A stretch of DNA of 42,884 bases from Sporosarcina sp. ZBG7A. GTDB lineage: Bacteria > Bacillota > Bacilli > Bacillales_A > Planococcaceae. Location: positions 1 to 42,884 of the forward strand of contig NZ_JWIB01000009.1 in assembly GCF_000813425.1 (NCBI RefSeq), given 5' to 3'. A model generated the notes under the pieces. That model worked only from the letters and a program-made list of their open reading frames with translations. It searched no databases and was not told the origin of the DNA. Positions 15,917 through 24,076 of the stretch are shown here, in pieces (positions within the stretch are counted from its first letter, which is position 1; the number at the start of each line of letters is the position of its first letter). Position numbers and translations under genes: made by a program.

Positions 15917-16891
15917 ATGTTGAAAGATATAGCGTTACAAGAAGAGTGGCTCGTTGCTTGTCGATCTCAAGATGTCCAAGAAGCACCTATTCAAATTGTT
16001 CTAATGGGAGAACGACTTGCGATTTTTCGAAATAGTAAAGGGGTTCATGCATTTAAGGATTTATGTATACATAGAGGGGCTGCGCTTTCACTCGGTGAAG
16101 TGAAAAATGATTGTCTTGTATGCCCGTATCATGGCTGGGAGTACGAAGACGAAGGGGATTGTGTGAAAATCCCGCAGTTACCAGAAGGAAAATCGATTCC
16201 GAAGAAAGCTAAGGCGGTTACCTATTCTTGCGTCGAAAAATATGGATTCATTTGGGTGAACCTTGCAGGAAATGAACCTGAGTTCTTTAAGTATCCAGAG
16301 ATGGAGTCAGATGAATGGAGAAGTGTCATCTGGGGTCCCCAGGAAGCAGAAGCCCTTCCACCGAGAATTGTTGAAAACTTCTTGGATGTAGGTCATCTAG
16401 CTGTCGTTCACCAAGGTTTTCTCGGTGAAGAGGCACATCGTGAAATTGAACCGTATAAAATGAATGAAGTAGATGGAAGAATGTATTCAGATGAAATTCG
16501 TATTTTCCAACCTGATGCGGATGGAACTGGCGTTGCAAAATACGTGTACTATACGTATGAAATTGTCCGTCCACTCACGGTACGATTTACAAAACGAGAT
16601 GCAGAGAATGATACCCTGATGACCATTTTGCTAACGGTTCGTCCGATGTCTGAAACGCATTCAGTGGCGTATGGAATTTTGTCGTTCAACTACGATACAG
16701 GGCAAACAGATGAAGAAATCATAGAGTTTCAAGATATGATATTCGCTCAGGACAAGCCGATTGTTCAAAACCAAAAACCTGAAGAATTGCCACTCGATTT
16801 GCAAGTGGAATTGTCCCTGGTGTCGGACAGAGTCAGTATTGCTTATCGTCAGTATTTGAAAAAATGCGGTGTCGTTCTAGGTACAGCTTAA
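15917..16891 (+). CDS. Rieske non-heme iron oxygenase
   Basis: Oxygenase component of a Rieske-type mono/dioxygenase, 324 residues. The Rieske [2Fe-2S] ligands are Cys50-x-His52 and Cys69-x2-His72. The mononuclear iron site is in ENFLDVGHLAVVH (Asp157, His160, His165). Length and arrangement fit the vanillate demethylase / VanA-like class, which also includes purine-acting enzymes such as HpxD and the methylxanthine N-demethylases. ATG at 15917 with AAGGGG 8 bases upstream; an upstream reading from 15854 would begin inside the -35 box. The divergent gene is a purine permease and the two share a PurBox region, so a purine or methylpurine substrate is my inference. No reductase gene is adjacent. 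It ends in its own terminator. Confidence 0.85.
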   Translation: MLKDIALQEEWLVACRSQDVQEAPIQIVLMGERLAIFRNSKGVHAFKDLCIHRGAALSLGEVKNDCLVCPYHGWEYEDEGDCVKIPQLPEGKSIPKKAKAVTYSCVEKYGFIWVNLAGNEPEFFKYPEMESDEWRSVIWGPQEAEALPPRIVENFLDVGHLAVVHQGFLGEEAHREIEPYKMNEVDGRMYSDEIRIFQPDADGTGVAKYVYYTYEIVRPLTVRFTKRDAENDTLMTILLTVRPMSETHSVAYGILSFNYDTGQTDEEIIEFQDMIFAQDKPIVQNQKPEELPLDLQVELSLVSDRVSIAYRQYLKKCGVVLGTA

Positions 16892-16901
16892 TAGGTTTGC
16901 G

Positions 16902-16931
16902 AAAAGCTATCCGATTTGGATAGCTTTTTTG
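16902..16931 (+). terminator. Intrinsic terminator after the Rieske oxygenase
   Basis: AAAAGCTATCC / GGATAGCTTTTTT perfect stem with a 5-base loop. Confidence 0.9.
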
Positions 16932-17003
16932 TGTTGTGTGATAAACTGATAGAAAGAATATTCGATTTGAATGCCAGAGAAAAAATGGAATAGGAGGGAC
17001 ATT

Positions 17004-17738
17004 ATGGTGAAACGTGGAGTGATAGTGTTGTCTTTGATTTGTACGGGTTTCCTTCTAGCTTCTTGCGGTACCAATGCGGGTAGGCCGAGTGCGGAGCCAG
17101 AACCGGAAGAAGGATACGTGTTGAATGATGATGTGACCAATATTAATGAACACCTGAATTACGAAGATAGTGAGTTACACAAGATTTACTTTGCTGGAGG
17201 GTGTTTCTGGGGAGTGGAAGCGTATTTTGCAAGAATATATGGGGTACAAGATACGGTTTCAGGCTATGCAAACGGCACAGGAGAAAACCCAAGCTATGAA
17301 GACGTCATCAAAGGGGATCAAGACTTTGTAGAAACTGTAGAAGTCACATATGACCCTGACCGTATTTCGCTGGAAACACTCATTGACCACCTGTTTCAAG
17401 TGATTGATCCGACTTCCATTGACAAGCAAGGAAATGATGTAGGGGTTCAATATCGTTCGGGTATTTATTATTCAAATGAAGCCGATGCAGAAATTGTGAA
17501 AGAAGCTGTCAAAGACGAGGAACAATTTTACAAGAAAGACATTGTAACAGAAGCGGCACCACTCGATAATTTCTATAAAGCTGAAGAGTTCCATCAAGAT
17601 TACTTAGTGAAGAATCCGAACGGCTATTGTCATATTAATTTACATGCTTTGGATGATGTCAAAATCCAGCCGATTATCCGTGATGAAGAAATCTTAAAGC
17701 GGTTGAGTAAACCGAAAGAGGACGATGAGAAGAACTAA
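17004..17738 (+). CDS. msrA: Lipoprotein peptide-methionine (S)-S-oxide reductase MsrA
   Basis: Extracytoplasmic methionine sulfoxide reductase that repairs oxidised surface or secreted proteins. The N-terminus is a lipoprotein signal peptide with lipobox LLASC (Cys21), followed by an acidic linker and the MsrA domain (about 58-210). Catalytic Cys67 is in GGCFWG; GYCHINLH provides a resolving cysteine. The ATG at 17004 has AGGAGGG 6 bases upstream. The charged tail (KRLSKPKEDDEKN) ends where MsrA-MsrB fusion proteins continue into MsrB; no MsrB domain or gene follows. The next gene, an amidohydrolase, begins 15 bases downstream, so the two are probably co-transcribed. Confidence 0.92.
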   Translation: MVKRGVIVLSLICTGFLLASCGTNAGRPSAEPEPEEGYVLNDDVTNINEHLNYEDSELHKIYFAGGCFWGVEAYFARIYGVQDTVSGYANGTGENPSYEDVIKGDQDFVETVEVTYDPDRISLETLIDHLFQVIDPTSIDKQGNDVGVQYRSGIYYSNEADAEIVKEAVKDEEQFYKKDIVTEAAPLDNFYKAEEFHQDYLVKNPNGYCHINLHALDDVKIQPIIRDEEILKRLSKPKEDDEKN

Positions 17739-17753
17739 TGGAGGGAATGCTCG

Positions 17754-18998
17754 ATGAAGACGTTGTTTATTAGAAATGCACGGATCCGGGATGATCAGGA
17801 TCTGCAGGACATTTTGATTGAAGAGGGGTTCATCCGGAAAATTGGATCTAGGTTATCTGAAGCTGCAGACCGTGTAATAGACTGTGAAGGAAGGGTAGTT
17901 CTTCCGGGTTTGATAGAAGGGCATATCCATCCTGATAAAGCGTTTTTAGAGGAAAGGAAACCTAATATTTCTGGAACACTTGAAGAGGCGATTAAAAATA
18001 CAGGTGAACTGAAAGCACAATATACGTATGAGGATGTGTATAAACGTTCTGAGAAAGTGCTGAAGTGGGCGATTGCTAAAGGCACAACTGTAATGCGTGC
18101 CCATCCCGATGTGGATCATATTGAGAAGTTACTTGGCGTGGAAGTGTTGCTTGCGTTAAAAGAGGTCTATAAGGACAAAATCGATTTGCAAATTGTTGTC
18201 TTTCCTCAAGAAGGGATCTTGAAATCTGAGGGGACGCTTGAGCGGATGGAAAAGGGCATTCAGATGGGTGCTGATGTTGTAGGAGGGTGTCCTTACAATG
18301 AAAAGACACTGGAAGATTCCATTCGTCATTTGGAATTGGTCTTTGACTTAGCGGAAACGCATGATTTGCCGCTTGACTTGCACGTGGATTTCGCAGATCA
18401 CACGGAAGATCCTCGGTACATGTTGACTGAACGAATTTGTGATATGACAATGGAGCGAGGGATGCAAGGTCGTGTAACGCTTGGTCATGTGACGAGTCTT
18501 GGATCGCTTGAGCCTGAAGAAGCATCTGCATTATTTACAAAGATTGCAGGTGCAGGAATCACGATTATGCCACTGCCTGCAACGGATGTGTATTTGAATG
18601 GACGCAATGATGGGAAAAATGTAAGGCGCGGAATGGCGCCTGTTCTTCAGATGCTAGAACATGGGGTGAATGTAGCATTCGCTTCGAATAATATTCGGAA
18701 CGCCTTTACACCGTTCGGCAATGCGAATTTGTTATTGATCGGGTATTTGTTAGCGGAAACGCAATTCATGGGTTCTGCAGAACAGCAGCGAACGGTTCTC
18801 GATATGATTACGTACAATGCAGCAAAGTGTCTAGGTATCGAAGAGACGTATGGGATTGCTGAAGGGAAAAAGGCGGATTTGGTTGTGTTGGATTCGCAGA
18901 AATTGAGCGACGTGATTCAGGATCAGCCAATTGCGAACTTCGTAATTAAAGCGGGTAAGGTGATTGTAGAACAGTCAATGAATCACGCTGCCAAATAA
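17754..18998 (+). CDS. Cytosine-deaminase-like amidohydrolase with altered active site
   Basis: Amidohydrolase-superfamily protein of 414 residues resembling CodA/AtzC-type cytosine deaminases: a beta-sandwich N-terminus, TIM barrel and closing strand. The HxH metal motif is present (His57, His59 in GHIHPD), as are the substrate glutamine in FPQEGI (Gln152), His210 and His245. However, the catalytic HxDE glutamate is replaced (HVDFAD, Phe213), and the metal/catalytic aspartate of the SDN motif is asparagine (SNNIRNAF, Asn312). The protein therefore either uses a different chemistry or has lost classical deaminase activity. GGAGGG precedes the ATG at 17754. It lies 15 bases after msrA and near purine-related genes. 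Frame and length are intact, so decay is unlikely. Confidence 0.8.
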   Translation: MKTLFIRNARIRDDQDLQDILIEEGFIRKIGSRLSEAADRVIDCEGRVVLPGLIEGHIHPDKAFLEERKPNISGTLEEAIKNTGELKAQYTYEDVYKRSEKVLKWAIAKGTTVMRAHPDVDHIEKLLGVEVLLALKEVYKDKIDLQIVVFPQEGILKSEGTLERMEKGIQMGADVVGGCPYNEKTLEDSIRHLELVFDLAETHDLPLDLHVDFADHTEDPRYMLTERICDMTMERGMQGRVTLGHVTSLGSLEPEEASALFTKIAGAGITIMPLPATDVYLNGRNDGKNVRRGMAPVLQMLEHGVNVAFASNNIRNAFTPFGNANLLLIGYLLAETQFMGSAEQQRTVLDMITYNAAKCLGIEETYGIAEGKKADLVVLDSQKLSDVIQDQPIANFVIKAGKVIVEQSMNHAAK

Positions 18999-19085
18999 AT
19001 CACGATATTGTTAGATTGTTTTGGAAACTTCGGGGTATGTGATAAAGTAATACACAATATAACATTTGAACAGGAGGCGATTTGG

Positions 19086-19673
19086 ATGACCACAGTTGGA
19101 TTTGTACGCCATGGGGTGACTGCCTGGAACAAACAGGGACGAGCTCAAGGGAGTACGGATATTCCGTTGGATGAAGAAGGAATTATGATGGCGGAACGGG
19201 CTGCGGAGCGATTTTCTGCAGATAATTGGGATGCGATTTATACAAGCCCTTGGCAGCGTGCAAAACGAACTGCAGAGCTAATCGGTAAGCAGATGACGCA
19301 TACCGAAGTGATTGAAGATAAACGTTTGCGTGAGCGGGCTGGCGGATTGATCGAAGGGACGACGGAAGCCGACCGTTTGGCAAAGTGGGGTCCTGATTGG
19401 AAGCAACTCGATCTGCAAGGAGAGACGCATGATAGCGTGATTTCCCGCGGGATGTCCTTCATCCAAGAGATGCAACAACGGTATCCGGATGGACGAGTGC
19501 TTGCAGTGAGTCATGGAGGTTTCATCAAACGATTGTTGTCCGAGTTGTTGCCAGGAACGACGTATGAAGAGTCACTTGGGAATACTTCGTTGACGATTAT
19601 TAAGATCGGTGAGGATGAAAATTTGTGTGAGCTGTTTAATTGTACGGATCATTTACATGAGATGAAATTTTGA
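19086..19673 (+). CDS. Histidine phosphatase family protein
   Basis: Phosphoglycerate-mutase-like phosphatase of 195 residues. The catalytic RHG motif is at the N-terminus (FVRHGVTAWN), the conserved arginine is in SPWQRAKRTAE, the acid lies in the LRERAGG region, and the second histidine is in VSHGGFIKR. This fits broad-specificity PhoE/CobC-like phosphatases; no specific substrate can be named. The ATG at 19086 has CAGGAGGCG about 8 bases upstream; an in-frame reading from 19008 adds residues without a ribosome binding site. A terminator hairpin overlaps the stop codon. Confidence 0.85.
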   Translation: MTTVGFVRHGVTAWNKQGRAQGSTDIPLDEEGIMMAERAAERFSADNWDAIYTSPWQRAKRTAELIGKQMTHTEVIEDKRLRERAGGLIEGTTEADRLAKWGPDWKQLDLQGETHDSVISRGMSFIQEMQQRYPDGRVLAVSHGGFIKRLLSELLPGTTYEESLGNTSLTIIKIGEDENLCELFNCTDHLHEMKF

Positions 19674-19704
19674 AGCCGGTTGCCTTCGGGGAGCCGGTTC
19701 TTTT
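19672..19704 (+). terminator. Terminator with UUCG tetraloop
   Basis: GAAGCCGGTTGCC / GGGAGCCGGTTC arms enclose a TTCG loop and run into TTTT. It begins at the stop codon of the phosphatase gene. Confidence 0.75.
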
Positions 19705-19713
19705 GTGTTTTGC

Positions 19714-20869
19714 CTATTCCATAAGACTCTCTTTCCTGAGTCCAAGTAAATCAACATTTGAATTAAGAATATAAAGGACACCGACAAAACCATTTAGAAC
19801 ATAGGACTCATATGCTTTCACAATGCGTTCGAGTGCACTTGCTAGGACTATGCGATCGCATTGTTCAACAAGATGCTATGGCCTTCCAATACCCGACCGT
19901 ACTGCTTGAAAATGATTTCCCCGACAATCAAAAAAATAGAATCGGCCTCCGTTGGAGAGATGGTAAAGAACATCCCGAAATCGATAAGTACAAGTGTACC
20001 GTCTTCTTGAACCATCAAGTTCTCGCTATGCGGATCCGCATGGAACTGCCCTCCTTCTAACACTTGTTCTAAGAATAACAGGAACTGCCGTACCGGTAAT
20101 TCTTTTCGACCAAATCCTTGTTCCTCTTGAAACGCAGTATCCGTAATCCGTCAATCCATTCCATCACGAGTATGTGCCGTGTTGTGAATTCGTCGAAATA
20201 GACAGGGATCCGTACACAATCCATATTAGGAAAATGATCTGGGAAACTTCTACCGTTTTTCATCTTCTGAAGGAAATTCAACCCTGCGCCGATGACGTCT
20301 GCCAATTCATTGTATTGAGATCGAAATAGATTTGCTTAGTTAAAGTTGGTGAATCGTTTATCGAGTCAAATGACAATCTTGATGGCGTTGAAATCCTTAT
20401 GTAAGATCCGCTTGATATGAGAACGTTGAATTTTTACAGCTACTTGGGAACCGTAGGACAAATGTGCTTAATAGACTTCTCTAATTGAAGTGGAAGCAAT
20501 CGGGACGTCTCTGATTTCTTTAAGACGTTTTATATGAGGGATTTGCCTTTCTTCATTGAGCACTGCGAGTGCATCTGCTGTTGGAACAGGTGTTACTTGG
20601 TCCGTCAGTCCTTCTAATTCATTTAGGAAGTATGGGGACATGATGTCTGCGCGTGCGGAAAGAAATTGTCTGAGCTTAATCATCAGACCGACTAACTCCA
20701 GAGATGTTTGTGTGAATTATTTCCTGTTGCGTCACGAACTGCTCCATTTTTCAATGACGGGATGTGTGAACTGACCTCGAAATCAGCGTTGAAACGAAGT
20801 AACTTGCACAAAAAATATGATAGACATTCAGACAATACCGATGATTCGATATATGATTATATTTTTCAT
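19714..20869 (-). pseudogene. Broken AarF/ABC1/UbiB-family kinase gene
   Basis: Fragments of an ABC1-type atypical kinase occur in order on the minus strand: an N-terminal piece from 20869 (MKNIIIYRIIGIV, stop, MSIIFFVQVTSFQR, stop), the KLGQ region mutated to MIKLRQFLSARADIM (20683-20468), a central VAVKIQRSHIKRILHKDFNA segment with an in-frame stop, ILVMEWIDG (around 20170) and HADPHSENLM...LIDFGM (20063-19848), ending at the TAG at 19714. Several frameshifts and stops separate them. The signature KLGQ and HADPHPGN motifs are themselves altered. The total span (about 1.16 kb) is shorter than an intact gene of roughly 1.6 kb, so internal sequence is also lost. In intact relatives the protein is a membrane-associated kinase linked to isoprenoid-quinone metabolism. 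No promoter or ribosome binding site of note is preserved. Confidence 0.88.
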
Positions 20870-21004
20870 GATCTGACATCCTTCCTTTTTTAGTATAGTA
20901 AGTGATCTGAAAAAACTTAATTTTTGGACATGAAATAGTTGCTAATAAGTTCCATAATTGTGACGATATACATAGGGGGAAGTAAAAATATAAGGAGGAA
21001 AGTC

Positions 21005-22462
21005 ATGAAATTAGTACAAGAATTAAGTGCACAATACATTGCGGGGATTTGGAGAGAAGGAAAAGGGGCTATTCGCTTATCCAACAAGAATCCATATACC
21101 CAAGAAGAACTGGCTTCAGTTCAGACCGCATCAAAAGAGGATATCGATGATGCTTATCAAGCATCATTTGAAGCTCAAAAAGAGTGGGCAGCAGTGAATC
21201 CATATAGGAAACGAGACATTCTTGAAAAAGCTGTATCGATTATCGTGGATAGAGAAGAAGCGATTACTGAACTGATTATTGAAGAACTTGGTGGGACACG
21301 GTTAAAAGCTGCATTTGAAATTGGTCTTGTTAAAAATATGATTAGAGAAGCAGCGACGTTCCCTTTACGAATGGAAGGGAAAATTCTTCCTTCAGTTGAA
21401 GATAATAAAGAGAATCGTCTTTATCGAATTCCGGCAGGTGTTGTAGGCGTTATTAGTCCTTTTAATTTCCCATTCTTTTTATCGATGAAATCGGTTGCAC
21501 CTGCACTAGGAGCAGGTAATGGGGTTGTTTTGAAGCCTCATGAAGAGTCGCTTGTTAGTGGCGGAACCCTGATTGCGAAAATATTTGAAGAAGCTGGTAT
21601 ACCTAAAGGACTGCTTAATGTAATTGTCGCGGATATTAACGAAATTGGAGATGCATTCATTGAAAATCCCATCCCTCGCATTATCTCATTTACAGGTTCT
21701 ACAAAGGTAGGGAGTCATATAGGACAAGTGGCTATCAAGCATTTCAAAAAACCCCTTCTTGAATTGGGTGGCAACAGCGCTTTTATAGTTATGGAAGATG
21801 CGGATCTTGACTACGCAGTTCAAGCAGCGACGTTTAGCAGATTCACCCATTCAGGACAAATTTGCATGTCTGCAAATCGAATTTTAGTACAACGTGGCAT
21901 ATATGATGCGTTTATGAAGAAGTTCACCAATAAAGTCTTAAGTTTAAAAGTTGGAGATCCTAAAGATCCAGATACTGTAATCGGGCCGGTCATCAACGAA
22001 CGCCAAGTTGCTGGTCTAGAAAAGATTATCGTAGACAGTGTTCATCAAGGCGCAGAAGTGGCTCTTCGAGGAGAGATATTAGGAACGGTGATTGGGCCAA
22101 CTATTATAGGAAATGTGACACCAACTATGCCGGCAGCAACTGAAGAATTGTTTGGCCCAGTTGTCTCTGTAATACCGTTCGAAACAAAAGAAGAGGCAAT
22201 TGCTTTAGCGAACGATACTCGATTCGGATTAAGTGGTGCAATTCATACAGCATCTGTGGAGATAGGTGTGGAGATGGCTAAACAGATTCACACTGGCATG
22301 ATACACGTGAATGACGTGACGATAAATGATGAGCCAATCGTTGCATTCGGTGGTGAAAACCAATCCGGCATTGGACGCCTGAATGGGCAGTGGAGTTTGG
22401 ATGAATTCACGACAATGAAATGGATATCTGTAAATTATGGCCAGAGAAGTTTTCCATACTAA
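21005..22462 (+). CDS. Aldehyde dehydrogenase (YfmT/benzaldehyde-vanillin DH-like)
   Basis: NAD(P)-dependent aldehyde dehydrogenase of 485 residues that oxidises an aldehyde to its acid in the cytosol. Catalytic Cys287 is in SGQICMSANR, the general base Glu253 in LELGGNSAF, the oxyanion Asn154 in SPFNFP, and the Rossmann glycine motif in SFTGSTKVG. Aromatic aldehyde dehydrogenases such as vanillin or benzaldehyde dehydrogenase are the closest match. The ATG at 21005 has AAGGAGG 6 bases upstream. A soluble chemoreceptor follows after 12 bases, the same order as yfmT-yfmS in Bacillus subtilis, which supports the subfamily assignment. The actual aldehyde is not determined. Confidence 0.88.
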   Translation: MKLVQELSAQYIAGIWREGKGAIRLSNKNPYTQEELASVQTASKEDIDDAYQASFEAQKEWAAVNPYRKRDILEKAVSIIVDREEAITELIIEELGGTRLKAAFEIGLVKNMIREAATFPLRMEGKILPSVEDNKENRLYRIPAGVVGVISPFNFPFFLSMKSVAPALGAGNGVVLKPHEESLVSGGTLIAKIFEEAGIPKGLLNVIVADINEIGDAFIENPIPRIISFTGSTKVGSHIGQVAIKHFKKPLLELGGNSAFIVMEDADLDYAVQAATFSRFTHSGQICMSANRILVQRGIYDAFMKKFTNKVLSLKVGDPKDPDTVIGPVINERQVAGLEKIIVDSVHQGAEVALRGEILGTVIGPTIIGNVTPTMPAATEELFGPVVSVIPFETKEEAIALANDTRFGLSGAIHTASVEIGVEMAKQIHTGMIHVNDVTINDEPIVAFGGENQSGIGRLNGQWSLDEFTTMKWISVNYGQRSFPY

Positions 22463-22474
22463 GGAGCGAGACCA

Positions 22475-23323
22475 ATGACAGTAGTGGATGAAAAGAAGAC
22501 AGCAGAACTTTTAGAAGCTTTCGTGAAGGTAGCACCCTATTTGAATCGATTAATCCAAGATGATATTACAGTTGGTGTGTATGATACTGAGAAGTTGCTC
22601 ATCAATATTCCGGGTGATACATTTTCGTTGAATGTTAAAACCGGAGATCCACTAGCTCCAGGAGATATTATTACAGCTGCACAAAAAGAAGATAAAGATA
22701 AATTGGAAATGGTACCAAAAGAAATTTTTGGCTTTCCGTTAATAGCACGCGCTATTCCTGTTCACGACAGCCAAGGGAAAGTTGTTGGCGGAATTGGGAT
22801 TGGTACCAGTCTTGAAAAGTCAAATAGCTTATTTGAAGTGGCAGATAGCTTATCAGCAATTGTAGAAGAAACTGCTGCTTCCCTGGAGGAAATCGCAAAT
22901 TCAGTCACGAAGCTGGCTGACCAGGTAGGAGCGGCCTCTTTGATTGTAGACGAGGTGATCTCTGGAGCGAACGAAATTGGTAAGATTTCTACTGTAGTTC
23001 GTGGTATTTCAGATCAAAGTAACCTTCTTGGTCTCAATGCAGCGATTGAATCAGCGCGAGCCGGGGAACATGGAAAAGGATTTTCTGTCGTTGCTGATGA
23101 AATTCGAAAGCTTGCCACAAATTCAAAAGAAAATGTGGGGCAAATTGACAGCGTAACAAAATCCATTACAACCTCGATTCACAATCTGAATAAATCGTTT
23201 GAATTCATTGATGAGTTTACATCAAATCAGGCTGCATCGATTCAAGAAATTTCTGCTACAGTTCAAGAAATCAGTAAAAATGCTTTACACCTTTCTGATA
23301 TGGCGAAGTCATCGATAAAATAA
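22475..23323 (+). CDS. Soluble methyl-accepting chemotaxis protein (YfmS-like)
   Basis: Cytoplasmic chemoreceptor of 282 residues without TM segments. Residues about 10-120 form a small sensory domain ending in VVGGIGIGTSLEK. The rest is the antiparallel coiled-coil signalling domain with the conserved hairpin tip GLNAAIESARAGEHGKGFSV that contacts CheA and CheW. Length and layout match YfmS of B. subtilis (about 286 aa). ATG at 22475 with AAGGAGCGA upstream. Co-transcribed with the aldehyde dehydrogenase, it may couple aldehyde or acid metabolism to motility; that link is inference. A terminator follows. Confidence 0.88.
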   Translation: MTVVDEKKTAELLEAFVKVAPYLNRLIQDDITVGVYDTEKLLINIPGDTFSLNVKTGDPLAPGDIITAAQKEDKDKLEMVPKEIFGFPLIARAIPVHDSQGKVVGGIGIGTSLEKSNSLFEVADSLSAIVEETAASLEEIANSVTKLADQVGAASLIVDEVISGANEIGKISTVVRGISDQSNLLGLNAAIESARAGEHGKGFSVVADEIRKLATNSKENVGQIDSVTKSITTSIHNLNKSFEFIDEFTSNQAASIQEISATVQEISKNALHLSDMAKSSIK

Positions 23324-23333
23324 TAACAGCGTT

Positions 23334-23373
23334 AAAGCATTGTGGAGTCAGTTTCCCCCCACAATGCTTTTTT
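23334..23373 (+). terminator. Intrinsic terminator after the chemoreceptor
   Basis: AAAGCATTGTGG / CCACAATGCTTT stem with T-tract. Confidence 0.9.
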
Positions 23374-23507
23374 GAGATTAATGCAAGAATATAAAGGGTA
23401 GATGATAATAGCGTGTATGAATATGATGATAAAATGTTATCCAACGTTAATGCATTTAAAATGATGTTCAGTTTACTGATAATTAAAATCCAATAGAGGT
23501 GAAAGAA

Positions 23508-23960
23508 ATGGCAGAACATGAATTTCATTTGAAAGCGGTTTGGCCAGGTGGCCGTAATAGTGAAGGGTACATTGAAGCGGGAAATCTTCAAACTAAAATA
23601 TCAATTCCTTCAGCGATGGAAGGTCCGAATGTCGGGACGAATCCCGATGAAATGTTACTAGGTGCAGCGGCTACATGCTATATTATTACACTCGCAGCAA
23701 TGATTGAGCGTGCCCGCTTGCCACTCGAAAAAATGTCGCTCGAATCTATTGGATTTGTCGATGTGACAATGGGTGTCTTCACGTATAAAAAAATTATTCA
23801 TAAGCCGACAGTGTCATTAAAGCAAGAAGCGAGTGCCACAGATTTTGAAAAGCTGAATGTACTAATAGTAGAGGCAGAAAGAAACTGCATGATTTCCAAA
23901 GCTATTAAAGGCAATGTAGATGTGGAAGTTGAACCTATTGTATCTAAATCACAAGTATAA
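23508..23960 (+). CDS. OsmC-family peroxiredoxin (SACOL1771-like)
   Basis: Thiol peroxidase of the OsmC/Ohr superfamily, 150 residues, reducing organic hydroperoxides in the cytosol. The two active-site cysteines are in place: Cys57 in GAAATCYIITLA and Cys127 in AERNCMISKA. The sequence opening HEFHLKAVWPGGRNSEG matches the SACOL1771-type subfamily rather than Ohr. The ATG at 23508 has AGAGGTG 6 bases upstream; the GTG at 23499 lies inside that site. It is monocistronic with its own terminator. Confidence 0.85.
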   Translation: MAEHEFHLKAVWPGGRNSEGYIEAGNLQTKISIPSAMEGPNVGTNPDEMLLGAAATCYIITLAAMIERARLPLEKMSLESIGFVDVTMGVFTYKKIIHKPTVSLKQEASATDFEKLNVLIVEAERNCMISKAIKGNVDVEVEPIVSKSQV

Positions 23961-23964
23961 CTGG

Positions 23965-23995
23965 CAAGATAGGGTAGTCTCCTATCTTGTTTTTT
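23965..23995 (+). terminator. Intrinsic terminator after the OsmC-like gene
   Basis: CAAGATAGG / CCTATCTTG perfect stem, 7-base loop, six Ts. Confidence 0.9.
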
Positions 23996-24076
23996 ATAAA
24001 AGTACATCTGATATTATTCGCAATCTTTGAAAAGTCTTGCTAGAATGGATGAAACTTAACGGAAGGATGATGAATA

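Noticed and set aside
19812..20060. Plus-strand open frame in the AarF region
   Set aside because: It is the reverse shadow of the conserved HADPH...DFGM kinase segment on the minus strand.
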